34,112 bases of DNA from Ancylomarina longa. Its GTDB lineage: Bacteria; Bacteroidota; Bacteroidia; Bacteroidales; Marinifilaceae. A model generated the notes under the pieces. It saw only the letters and a program-made list of their open reading frames with translations, searched no databases and was not told where the DNA came from. Positions within the stretch are counted from its first letter, which is position 1, and every line of letters starts with the position of its first letter. Location of the stretch: assembly GCF_003996985.1 (NCBI RefSeq), contig NZ_RJJX01000030.1:1-34112 (forward strand), read 5' to 3'. Both the position numbers and the translations under genes were made by a program. Shown here piece by piece: positions 7,280 through 14,796 of the stretch.

Positions 7280-7411
7280 GCCTAACATTTTGTATAATTA
7301 ATGCCCGAGGAAGTGATAAAAATCAACTTTTGTTGTCCGCTCAAATTTCATCACGGTTTGACAGGAAAGCACCACGCAATCTGTCACTATTCTATCAATT
7401 TACTCTTGGGT
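7280..7411 (+). other. attC-like recombination site 2 (132 bp, degenerate)
   Basis: It aligns with the site at 3232-3363 along its whole length: shared left block aacattttgtata, shared internal gctcaaa and ggtttgacaggaaag-type blocks, and shared cgcaatctg. The left box is GCCTAAC (7280-7286, exact RYYYAAC). The right box reads CTTGGGT (7405-7411), with C in place of the crossover G. The outer stem has decayed to about 10 pairs of 18. The site is therefore probably poorly active or inactive at its right end. Confidence 0.68.
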
Positions 7412-7455
7412 GAAATAGAAGGAAACAAAGTGTTAGAATTAAAGTACATAAACTA

Positions 7456-7932
7456 ATGCAAGTCAGAATAGAAATATTAAAAGAGAAAAAACTGATTGGC
7501 AACAAACTAAAAATGAGTTTGTCTAATAATAAAACAGGCAGACTATGGGGAGATTTTTTGCCTAAAATCAAACAAATTAAGAATAGGCTTACAACTGAAA
7601 AAATTTCTATTTAAGTTTATGATTCGTCATACTATAAAAATTTTAATACTAAGCGTGAATTCGAAAAATGGGCGACTGTTGAGGTAAAGGACTTCAACGA
7701 TATTCCAAGAGATATGGAAATATTTACTTTGAGTGGAGGACTATATGCTGTTTTCAATTATATTGGTTCAAGTAAGGATAAGCGCATATTCCAGTATATT
7801 TTCATGACTTGCTTACCTAATTCAGATTACCAATTGGACGACAGACCTCATTTTGAAGTTTTAGGTGAAAAATACAAGAATAATGACCCAAATTCTGAGG
7901 AAGAAATATGGATTCCAATAAAGAGAAAGTAA
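7456..7932 (+). pseudogene. GyrI-like small-molecule-binding domain gene with one nonsense codon
   Basis: The frame from ATG 7456 to TAA 7930-7932 spans 158 codons, the normal length of stand-alone GyrI-like/AraC effector-binding proteins. It is broken only by TAA at 7612-7614, where a CAA codon is likely (VYDSSYYKNF follows directly). Recognisable pieces: IEILKEKKLIGNKLKMSLSN at the start, FEKWATVEV, MEIFTLSGGLYAVFNYIGS, then RPHFEVLGEKY and EEEIWIPIK at the end. It starts 50 bp after the crossover of site 2 and so would be cassette 3, but no matching attC (expected left box near TCACCCAA) follows. A downstream ATG at 7714 could yield a 72-residue fragment. A sequencing error at 7612 is the alternative. 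Confidence 0.8.
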
Positions 7933-8061
7933 AAGTTAGCACTAAACAGTTCATTTAAATGCACGATACTTTTAAGAATTACGAGAAAGGGTAATGTTTA
8001 TATTTAGATTCTACTGAGACGAATATGGTTTCAAGTAGGAAGCAATTTGAAAAGCTAAACT

Positions 8062-8193
8062 GAAAATAAGGTAGTGATTTGGGATATTTCAAAGAAACCT
8101 CTAAAAAATACGTTTGATATCGAAGAATTAAAAGAAAGAATGATACAAGGAGATTTGAATCCATTGATATTGAGAAAAATGATAACTAATTAA
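8062..8193 (+). pseudogene. C-terminal fragment of an unknown gene
   Basis: 43 codons ending in TAA at 8191-8193 read as protein (VVIWDISKKPL, then FDIEELKERMIQGDLNPLI). Just upstream another frame reads STETNMVSSRKQFEKLN before a stop, so the segment looks like a frameshifted gene whose start may be ATG near 7959. The family is not recognised. It fills the gap between the broken GyrI-like gene and the gene at 8207. Confidence 0.35.
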
Positions 8194-8206
8194 TAAATAT
8201 TACAAA

Positions 8207-8641
8207 ATGGAACAAGCGAAAAATAGTAGTAAAACGGTAAAAACAGTAGTTGGTTTAATTATTGGATTAGGTGTAGCCTTTTTAGTGAAGCAATTTTTAT
8301 TTACTCCCGTTTCATTTGATAAAGCTATGATGCAAGCTGCAAGTCAGATTAATGAGAGTTGTCCTATTATGGTTGACCAGGAAACAAGATTAGATAATGC
8401 AATTGCTTTACCTGATAACATTCTTCAATATAATTACACTTTAGTTAAAATGGTGAAGGATTCAATAGATATTGCAGCCTTTCAAAACTATATGCAACCA
8501 ATGATTGAGAATAATGTGAAAACTAATCCGGACTTAAAAATGTATCGTGATAACAAAACTACTATGGCTTATAATTACAGAGATAAGAATGGTGTGTTTT
8601 TAACGAAAATATTGATTACATCTAAACAATATCAGAATTAA
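8207..8641 (+). CDS. Membrane-anchored protein of unknown function, 144 residues
   Basis: A short lysine-rich N-terminus is followed by one hydrophobic helix (about residues 13-30, VVGLIIGLGVAFLVKQFLF) and a soluble domain of about 110 residues. That domain contains AASQINESCPIMVDQETRLD, a run YNYTLVKMVKD and the end motif YNYRDKNGVFLTKILIT. I recall this pattern from small conserved Bacteroidota proteins without assigned function. The soluble part probably faces the periplasm. The gene stands alone between decayed frames and an AT-rich 258-bp gap. That gap (8642-8899) holds no recognisable gene beyond a 17-codon protein-like tail (NDNGADANNWYSK) right after the stop. Confidence 0.7.
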   Translation: MEQAKNSSKTVKTVVGLIIGLGVAFLVKQFLFTPVSFDKAMMQAASQINESCPIMVDQETRLDNAIALPDNILQYNYTLVKMVKDSIDIAAFQNYMQPMIENNVKTNPDLKMYRDNKTTMAYNYRDKNGVFLTKILITSKQYQN

Positions 8642-8899
8642 AACTTACGATTGCTCAATGATAATGGGGCAGATGCTAATAACTGGTATAGCAAATAGTG
8701 TCTGAATCTATTACAATACTTATTGCTAACATGGAAACTGACTAAACATTTGTTTCGTCATATTAGATATGATTTTACTTACAAGCAAAATAAAAGCTGC
8801 TGCTCAGTCCAACTTGATATCTTTACGATACAAAATGCACTACTAGCCATCCTCTAAGCTTTAATCCTTTTTTTAATATCAATAAAAAACACCAAACAC

Positions 8900-9709
8900 A
8901 TGAATCGATTTTTTTATCCTATCCTCACTATTATTCTGATTTTCTTAAGTTCTTGTAATCTTAATGTAGATGGAATAAAATCCTTCTTTAACAGCAGAAA
9001 AGAGGTGGGAAAGAAGACTGAAATTGTAAAAAAAGAAGTTACTACCCCAAAAATTAAGAATGGGGAAGTGAAATATTATTATAAATCAGGAAAGGTAAAA
9101 TCGATAGTCAATTTTAAAGACAATAAAAAAGTTGGTGTTAGTCATACTTTCTATAAAACCGGAGAAAAGCAATATGAGATTCCTTACGTGGATGGGATGA
9201 AAGATGGAAAGGTGATTTGGTTCTATCGGAGTGGAAAAGTGTATCGAACTACCGAATTCCGAAGAGGAAAAAAGACCGGATATCAGCGAAAGTATTATGA
9301 GAATGGTAAATTAAAGTCTGAGAATTTTTACAAAAATAGTCTTCTCTCAACTGGTTTAAGAGAGATATCTAACACGGGTAAGGTAAAAGCCGTTCCACAT
9401 ATTGTTATTCAGAAAATTAACCAACTGAAAACTTCACAGACGTATATTGTTCGTTTGAAATTGAGTAATTTAAGTAAAAAGGTGACATTTTATAATGGAG
9501 AGCTTATTGATGGTAAATTTTTTCCTGAGAACGGAAGAGGTTTTATGGAAATACCGTCTAAGAAAGGCGTGGCAGACATAAAATTTCACATTAATAAAGG
9601 ATTTCAATTGAATAATACCTTGCATATCATTGCAGTGGAAACTACTTACTATAAGAATAAAAGATTACTTTCTAAGAACATCCCCATATCTGTTCGAAAC
9701 CCCAATTAG
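8900..9709 (+). CDS. YwqK-like lipoprotein with MORN-type repeats
   Basis: 269 residues. The signal peptide ends in lipobox FLSSC, so Cys19 should be lipidated and the protein anchored on an outer or inner membrane face. Residues about 53-150 carry four to five MORN-variant repeats of about 22 residues: GEVKYYYKSGKVKS, GVSHTFYKTGEKQYE, GKVIWFYRSGKVYR and GYQRKYYENGKLKSE. This is the pattern annotated as YwqK/toxin-antitoxin antitoxin component, a label that says little about function. Residues about 165-269 form a beta-rich C-terminal domain I do not recognise. A clear terminator follows. Start ATG agrees with the signal peptide. Confidence 0.8.
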   Translation: MNRFFYPILTIILIFLSSCNLNVDGIKSFFNSRKEVGKKTEIVKKEVTTPKIKNGEVKYYYKSGKVKSIVNFKDNKKVGVSHTFYKTGEKQYEIPYVDGMKDGKVIWFYRSGKVYRTTEFRRGKKTGYQRKYYENGKLKSENFYKNSLLSTGLREISNTGKVKAVPHIVIQKINQLKTSQTYIVRLKLSNLSKKVTFYNGELIDGKFFPENGRGFMEIPSKKGVADIKFHINKGFQLNNTLHIIAVETTYYKNKRLLSKNIPISVRNPN

Positions 9710-9730
9710 ATAGATCTCCAGTTTGATATT

Positions 9731-9754
9731 AGCTCCTGATAAGGAGCTTTTTTT
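9731..9754 (+). terminator. Intrinsic terminator after the YwqK-like gene
   Basis: A perfect 7-bp stem agctcct/aggagct with loop gata (9731-9748) is followed by a run of T. It lies 22 bp after the stop codon. Confidence 0.9.
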
Positions 9755-9851
9755 ATGCATTAAAAATGATATTCCTCATGAGTGAAGCCACAGTAATTGT
9801 TTATATTTAAGGGAAATATAACTATACACTAATTTGCTAAAACCATAAAGT

Positions 9852-11045
9852 ATGACCAGAAGAACCATCGTATCTATGCCCGGAGATGGCATTGGAAGAG
9901 TTGTATTAGAGAAAACTATTCGTGTTTTGCAGGCTGCCGGTTTCGACGCCGAATATATCGAAGCCGATATTGGCTGGGAATTCTGGCGAAAAGAGGGAAA
10001 TCCGCTACCGCAACGTACCATTGACTTGTTAGAAAAGTATAAAATCGCTCTGTTTGGAGCCATCACTTCTAAACCAAAGGAAGCTGCTGCTAAAGAATTG
10101 TCACCCGAGTTAAGCAATAGTGGTCTTGTCTATTCCAGTCCTATTGTTGGTCTGCGCCAGCATTTTAATTTGGATATTTGCATTCGTCCTTGCCGAAGTT
10201 ATCAGGGGAATCCATTAAATTTTATTCGCCGGGGGAAAAATAATACGGTTGAAGAACCACTGGTTGATGTTGCTATTTTCCGTCAGAATACCGAAGGATT
10301 ATATGGCGGTGTAGAGTGGTCGAATCCGGATGATACGGTTTACGCTGCCCTAACCAGTCATCCCAAATTTGTGAAAAATTTTGGGGCAGTTCCACGGGAA
10401 GAAATTTCTGTTTCAACCCGAATATTCACAAAACAAGCAACTTTACGGATTTTAAAAGCTGCATTCGAATATGCTAAAAAGAATGGATACAAGTCGGTAA
10501 CACTATGTGAAAAACCAAATGTCATCAGAGAAACTTCAGGTATGATGTTCAAATTGGCTCAGGAGATCCAGAAAGCTGAATATCCGAATATTGCATTGTG
10601 GAATACCAATATTGATGCGCAAATGATGTGGTTGACCAAAAATCCGGAGAATTACGGCGTAATTGTGGCAGGTAATATGTTTGGGGATATTGTATCGGAT
10701 GGATTTGCAGGTTTAATTGGTGGTTTAGGATTTGCATGCAGCGCACAAATGTCAGACGAAGGAATTGCAGTATTTGAACCTACTCATGGTTCTGCACCCA
10801 AATATGCCGACTACGAAGTCTCTATAGTAAATCCGATTGCAATGATAGAATCGGCATGTATGATGTTGGATTATCTGGGAGAAAAAGAAATAGCTGTCAA
10901 AATCAGAAAAGCAATTGCCACTGTTATTCGTGAAGGAAAAACACAGACCTACGATATGATGAAAATGACTGGAACACCTGATGTAATTCAAAAAGGAGCC
11001 GCTTCAACTCAACAAATGGCAGATGCCATCATTGATCATTTATAA
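9852..11045 (+). CDS. Isocitrate/isopropylmalate-type dehydrogenase
   Basis: 397 residues of the beta-decarboxylating dehydrogenase family, which oxidises a 2-hydroxy acid with NAD(P) and loses CO2. Motifs: MPGDGIGRVVLEKT (9-22), the substrate-binding FRQNTEGLYGGVEW (143-156), Lys in CEKPNVIR, the metal/cofactor segment NMFGDIVSDGFAGLIGGLGF, and the cofactor loop EPTHGSAPKY. The S/N-x-GLVY region and length suit an isocitrate or homologous acid substrate rather than standard LeuB, but the exact substrate cannot be fixed by eye. The HD-domain gene follows after 15 bp and is probably co-transcribed. There is no leu or TCA gene next to it. Confidence 0.85.
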   Translation: MTRRTIVSMPGDGIGRVVLEKTIRVLQAAGFDAEYIEADIGWEFWRKEGNPLPQRTIDLLEKYKIALFGAITSKPKEAAAKELSPELSNSGLVYSSPIVGLRQHFNLDICIRPCRSYQGNPLNFIRRGKNNTVEEPLVDVAIFRQNTEGLYGGVEWSNPDDTVYAALTSHPKFVKNFGAVPREEISVSTRIFTKQATLRILKAAFEYAKKNGYKSVTLCEKPNVIRETSGMMFKLAQEIQKAEYPNIALWNTNIDAQMMWLTKNPENYGVIVAGNMFGDIVSDGFAGLIGGLGFACSAQMSDEGIAVFEPTHGSAPKYADYEVSIVNPIAMIESACMMLDYLGEKEIAVKIRKAIATVIREGKTQTYDMMKMTGTPDVIQKGAASTQQMADAIIDHL

Positions 11046-11060
11046 TTTAAAAATTGCAAT

Positions 11061-11612
11061 ATGAAAGATACTGTCAAAAGGCTATGGCCCGAGTTGACTT
11101 GGATTGAGAATGAGGAACTGCGGAAAAAAACAGCTGGAGTATGGGAAATAGCATTGGAGCGGAGTATTTTATCTGTAGAGGATTTAAGCCGTATTCCATT
11201 TACACTACTTTGCGGACCTGATTTACAGGTGAGTTTTATGGATCACAAACAATGCGTAGTTCACATAGCCAAGGAGAGTGGAGAGAAAATGAATGCTTTT
11301 TTCAAGAAGGAGCTTCCTGTAAATATGGATATTTTAATTTCCGGTGCAATTTTGTGCGATGTGGGCAAATTACTGGAATACGAGTTGGATGAGAATGGCA
11401 ATGCTGTTCAAGGAAGTTATGGCAAATATCTTCGGCATCCGTTTTCTGGTGTAGTTTTGGCAGAAGAATGTGGAATCCCACCTGAAGTTTGTCACATTAT
11501 TGCCACACATGCAGGAGAAGGAAATATGGTAAAGCGAAGCACCGAAGCCTATATTGTGCATCATGCCGATTTTATGACTTTTTTACCCTTTAAGGAAAGA
11601 TTGACTATTTAG
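11061..11612 (+). CDS. HD-domain hydrolase-like protein with altered HD motif
   Basis: 183 residues. HD-superfamily pattern: His62 or His68 (DHKQCVVHIA), then GAILCDVGKLLEYE (95-108) where the canonical His-Asp pair is Cys99-Asp100, His126 in LRHPFSG, His150 in ATHAGEG and Asp170 in HHADFM. The His-to-Cys change may weaken or alter metal binding, so activity is uncertain. I recall small HD proteins next to isocitrate/isopropylmalate-type dehydrogenases in other anaerobes, so the pairing is probably functional. The substrate is unknown. It is the last gene of the unit, with a terminator 21 bp after the stop. Confidence 0.75.
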   Translation: MKDTVKRLWPELTWIENEELRKKTAGVWEIALERSILSVEDLSRIPFTLLCGPDLQVSFMDHKQCVVHIAKESGEKMNAFFKKELPVNMDILISGAILCDVGKLLEYELDENGNAVQGSYGKYLRHPFSGVVLAEECGIPPEVCHIIATHAGEGNMVKRSTEAYIVHHADFMTFLPFKERLTI

Positions 11613-11633
11613 AGTAATATTTGAGTTTATCTT

Positions 11634-11669
11634 GAGTTCTGATAATTTTATTGTCAGAACTCATTTTTT
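11634..11669 (+). terminator. Intrinsic terminator after the HD gene
   Basis: A 9-bp stem gagttctga (11634-11642) pairs with tcagaactc (11654-11662) and is followed by six T after an A. Confidence 0.88.
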
Positions 11670-11750
11670 AAAGATGTTACTCATTCAAATCAGAAATTAC
11701 CGTTTACACAAATTTGAATATATTTTCATGGAAAGCTCTGAAAGCCTTGT

Positions 11751-11918
11751 CCAAGACGGGTTTTTACCTCCCAAGACTACTTGAAAACCTCCAAGATGGG
11801 TTCTTATTTCCCAAGCTTGTTTGAGAACCTCCAAGATTGGTAAATTTAGTCCCAAGAGTGGTGTATTTAAGCCAAGAGCAGGTGATTTATCCCCAAGAAG
11901 GGATAAAATAGCCACAAG
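11751..11918. repeat. Direct-repeat array, 20/21-bp period, ccaaga core
   Basis: The core ccaag begins at 11751, 11771, 11791, 11811, 11831, 11852, 11872 and 11893, with a ninth, changed copy (ccacaag) at 11912. Spacing is 20 bp, later mixed 20 and 21. Many units continue with a G-rich ggt/ggg and end in a t-rich stretch before the next c-run. The unit is unrelated in sequence to the 715-1017 array. The mixed phase rules out a conserved frame, although short shadow frames occur on both strands. The rest of the 459-bp gap (11613-12071) holds only a terminator and the promoter of the next gene. Confidence 0.88.
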
Positions 11919-12025
11919 AAATAACTTTTTGCCCTATCATGACTTGCATCAGGCTGTAGAAAGTATAAATATCATAAAATGCGATTGCCCTATCAGGAAA
12001 CCTGATTTTTCCCTTTAGCTTCTGG

Positions 12026-12033
12026 TATTTTTG
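12026..12033 (+). promoter_or_regulatory. Bacteroidota-type minus-7 box for the SLC13-cysQ unit
   Basis: TATTTTTG is an exact TAnnTTTG match, placed about 40 bp before the ATG. The minus-33 element is weak: a T-rich run lies about 19 bp upstream without a clear TTG. Confidence 0.55.
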
Positions 12034-12071
12034 TATCTTCGTAGTTTGATATTATACCCAAATCTTTTTCT

Positions 12072-13853
12072 ATGCTCACATTTGATGCGATCGTCGTATT
12101 AATCGTATTAGTATTTATCCTGATTTCATTCTATAAGGAGTGGATTGGACCTGCGTTTACCTTTCTGATAGGAGTAGTAGTTTTGGGGATATTTGGAATT
12201 CTGACTCCGAAAGAAATACTAAGTGGTTTTGCTAATGATCAGGTGGTGGTAATTTTGATGTTGCTGTTGATTGGCGACATTATCCGTGATCTTGGAATTG
12301 TGGAGAGCATTTTAGATCGGGTATTTCAGAGAACCAAAACCTATCGGCAATTCATGGCTCGAATGATGGTTTTGGTTGGGGCTTTTTCTGCATTCCTAAA
12401 TAATACTCCTTTAGTAGCAGTGATGATGCCATATGTCCACAGTTGGAGTAAACGCAATAATATTTCCCCTTCAAAGCTCTTGATTCCACTTTCTTATGCT
12501 GCTATTTTGGGCGGTTGTATTACCTTGATAGGAACCTCAACCAATTTGATCGTAAACGGTATGGTTGTCGATCAAAAGATAATACCAGGATTGAAATCTT
12601 TAGACATGTTTAGCTTTGCATGGGTTGGTATTCCTATGATGATTATTGGTACCATTTATTTGTTACTGGTAAGTAAAAAATTCCTGCCCGATAAGGAAGA
12701 TGCTTTGGACGAGTTTTCTGAAAATGCCAGGAAATATATTGTTGAAGCACATGTAAAAGTAAATTCCGACTTGATTGGTAAATCCATTGAGGAAGCTGAC
12801 CTTCGAAATCTCAAAGGTTTATATCTTTTTCAGATTAACAGAGGAGGTAGAAAGATTGCTGCCGTATCGCAGGAATACAGATTAGAAGCAGGTGACAAGC
12901 TGATGTTTGCAGGGGATACCGAAACCATTGCTGATTTGGTCTTGCCAAATTCTGGTTTAATATTACCTACCGTAGGAATGTTAACACATAAAAAACACAT
13001 TGAAGTTGTTGAGATTGTAATTTCCCATAATTCCACCTTAATATCCAAGACTGTAAAAGATGCTAATTTTCGGGGACAGTATGATGCTGCTGTTATTGGT
13101 ATCCATAGAAATGGTGGTAGGGTAAGCGGAAAAATAGGAGAAGTGAAACTTCGTGCCGGTGACGTTTTGCTGCTTCTTGGTGGTGACGATTTTGTTGGTC
13201 GATCGCAAAGAGTACAGGACTTTTATTTCATTTCCAAAGTGAAAGAATTCCGAAAGCAGGAAGGATACAAAATCGGACTGCTTTTGGGTGGTACTATTCT
13301 GGCAGTGATATTGTCTGCCTTAAAAATTGTACCGCTGTTCATGACCTTAATTGTGATGATAATCGTGATTTTGGCTTTAAAAATTTCCAATCCCAAGGAT
13401 ATTGCAAAAATGGTGGATTTCAACCTCGCACTTATAATATCTTTATCTCTGGCTTTCGGAACAGCAATGATAAAATCTGGTTTAGCCGATATAATTGCAG
13501 ATTTGTTAATCTCTGTTTTTATGCCATTGGGAAGAATGGGGATTTTGTTTGGGATCTATCTAATAACAACTGTTTTGGCTGCATATATAACGAATAAGGC
13601 TGCGGTAGCCATTGTCTTCCCAATATCTATCACCATGGCACTTAATTTGCATTTGAATCCCGAGCCTTTTGTACTTATTGTTGCATTTGGAGCAGCAGCT
13701 AATTTTATGACTCCAATTGGTTATCAAACCAACCTAATGGTTTACGGTCCCGGAGGATATTCCTTTAAAGATTTTTTCAAAATAGGATTCCCATTAACCA
13801 TGATTTACATGGTGGTTGCCGTTTTGATTCTGTCATATATTTATTTTTATTAG
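12072..13853 (+). CDS. SLC13/DASS-family permease with two RCK_C domains, probable sulfate importer
   Basis: 593 residues. Transmembrane half (about 1-205) with the DASS hairpin motifs FLNNTPLVAVMMP and LIGTSTNLIVNG, then two TrkA-C/RCK_C domains (about 215-300 and 305-390, each with GDxLLF/L-type ends such as LEAGDKLMFAGD and LRAGDVLLLLGG), then a second transmembrane half (about 400-593) with ITNKAAVAIVFP and MTPIGYQTNLMVYGPGGY. This architecture is typical of bacterial sulfate or dicarboxylate uptake permeases in the inner membrane. The cysQ gene 41 bp downstream points to sulfate. No cysC, cysD or cysN is in the window. Confidence 0.85.
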   Translation: MLTFDAIVVLIVLVFILISFYKEWIGPAFTFLIGVVVLGIFGILTPKEILSGFANDQVVVILMLLLIGDIIRDLGIVESILDRVFQRTKTYRQFMARMMVLVGAFSAFLNNTPLVAVMMPYVHSWSKRNNISPSKLLIPLSYAAILGGCITLIGTSTNLIVNGMVVDQKIIPGLKSLDMFSFAWVGIPMMIIGTIYLLLVSKKFLPDKEDALDEFSENARKYIVEAHVKVNSDLIGKSIEEADLRNLKGLYLFQINRGGRKIAAVSQEYRLEAGDKLMFAGDTETIADLVLPNSGLILPTVGMLTHKKHIEVVEIVISHNSTLISKTVKDANFRGQYDAAVIGIHRNGGRVSGKIGEVKLRAGDVLLLLGGDDFVGRSQRVQDFYFISKVKEFRKQEGYKIGLLLGGTILAVILSALKIVPLFMTLIVMIIVILALKISNPKDIAKMVDFNLALIISLSLAFGTAMIKSGLADIIADLLISVFMPLGRMGILFGIYLITTVLAAYITNKAAVAIVFPISITMALNLHLNPEPFVLIVAFGAAANFMTPIGYQTNLMVYGPGGYSFKDFFKIGFPLTMIYMVVAVLILSYIYFY

Positions 13854-13894
13854 AAAATTCCGCTATCCTGTAGGATCGAAAAGCATTTTTATAC

Positions 13895-14704
13895 ATGAAT
13901 TTAAGCAAAAGAAAAGAACTGCTAAAAGCTGCTATTACAGCTTCTTTGAATGCAGGAAATAAAATATTAGAAGTTTATCATTCCGATAATTTTCAGATTC
14001 AGATCAAATCAGATGATAGTCCATTGACAATTGCGGACAAAAGAGCACATCAAGAAATCGTTGATATTTTGGATCAATTAGAAATTCCGATTTTAAGTGA
14101 GGAAGGCGAACATTTGAATTTTGAAGCGAGAGAAAAATGGGAATATTGCTGGATTGTTGATCCACTGGATGGAACCAAGGAATTTATCAAACGGAATGAT
14201 GAATTTACGGTGAATATCGCTTTAATTGAGCGTGGAAAAGCTATTATGGGAATTATTTACGTGCCTGTTTACAAACAATTATATTTTTCAGATAAGGAAC
14301 TGGGAGCATTTCGCAGGGATGAAATAGTTTCCTGGGACAAGGATTTGGAAAAGCTGTTGATGGAGAGTAAATCCTTGCCATTGCAAAATATCAGTGATAG
14401 TATTAAAGTGCTTGGTTCGCGCTCGCATATGAATCAGGAAACCAAAGATTTTATTGAGAATTTGCAGAAGGGGAATAAGCCAGTTGAACTGATTATCAAA
14501 GGAAGTTCCTTAAAGCTATGTATGATTGCGGAAGGATTAGCAGATCTTTATCCCCGTTATGCTCCAACGATGGAGTGGGATATTGCGGCAGGTCACGCTA
14601 TTGTGTCGGCCTCCGGAGGAAGAGTTTCTCCTATCGATTCCGACGAGGAGCTTTCTTATAATAAAAGTGATTTATTAAATCCTTGGTTTATTTGTAGGAG
14701 ATAG
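13895..14704 (+). CDS. cysQ: 3'(2'),5'-bisphosphate nucleotidase CysQ
   Basis: 269 residues of the inositol-monophosphatase fold. Metal-binding motifs: SEEGEH (68-73), the signature VDPLDGTKEF (88-97) and MEWDIAAGHAIV (about 227-238). It hydrolyses 3'-phosphoadenosine 5'-phosphate (PAP) and so clears the by-product of sulfate assimilation. It follows the probable sulfate permease by 41 bp on the same strand, the usual Bacteroidota pairing. The family also contains inositol phosphatases, but the EEGEH and DGTKEF context favours CysQ. The start fits the family length of about 260-270 residues. Confidence 0.9.
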   Translation: MNLSKRKELLKAAITASLNAGNKILEVYHSDNFQIQIKSDDSPLTIADKRAHQEIVDILDQLEIPILSEEGEHLNFEAREKWEYCWIVDPLDGTKEFIKRNDEFTVNIALIERGKAIMGIIYVPVYKQLYFSDKELGAFRRDEIVSWDKDLEKLLMESKSLPLQNISDSIKVLGSRSHMNQETKDFIENLQKGNKPVELIIKGSSLKLCMIAEGLADLYPRYAPTMEWDIAAGHAIVSASGGRVSPIDSDEELSYNKSDLLNPWFICRR

Positions 14705-14796
14705 GGGGCAGAAAATAAATTAGGGAAGTGAAGTTGATATATTGTGCGGTAAAGTCATCATGAAAATTATTAAACCTTAACAACAAATACACAATC

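Larger units (their letters stand above)
3358..7405 (+). mobile_element. Integron-type gene cassette 2 (helicase plus AbiGi-like gene)
   Basis: The cassette begins at TTAGGCAC (3358-3365), whose exact reverse complement GTGCCTAA is at 7278-7285, directly at the left box of the next site. At about 4.0 kb and two genes it is large for an integron cassette. The first gene starts 42 bp inside and the last stop codon ends 7 bp before the repeat. Both genes point toward the site. Codon use is strongly AT-biased, like cassette 1 and unlike the genes after 9850. Confidence 0.72.

Noticed and set aside
8642-8899. A possible third attC site after the 144-residue gene
   Set aside because: No left box complementary to TTGGGTGA, no GTTRRRY end and no long palindrome could be found between 7932 and 8899.
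11697-11915. Minus-strand 72-codon frame with a leucine-rich seven-residue rhythm
   Set aside because: It is the 20/21-bp DNA repeat read as protein; the mixed spacing shifts the frame, so the rhythm is not under coding constraint.
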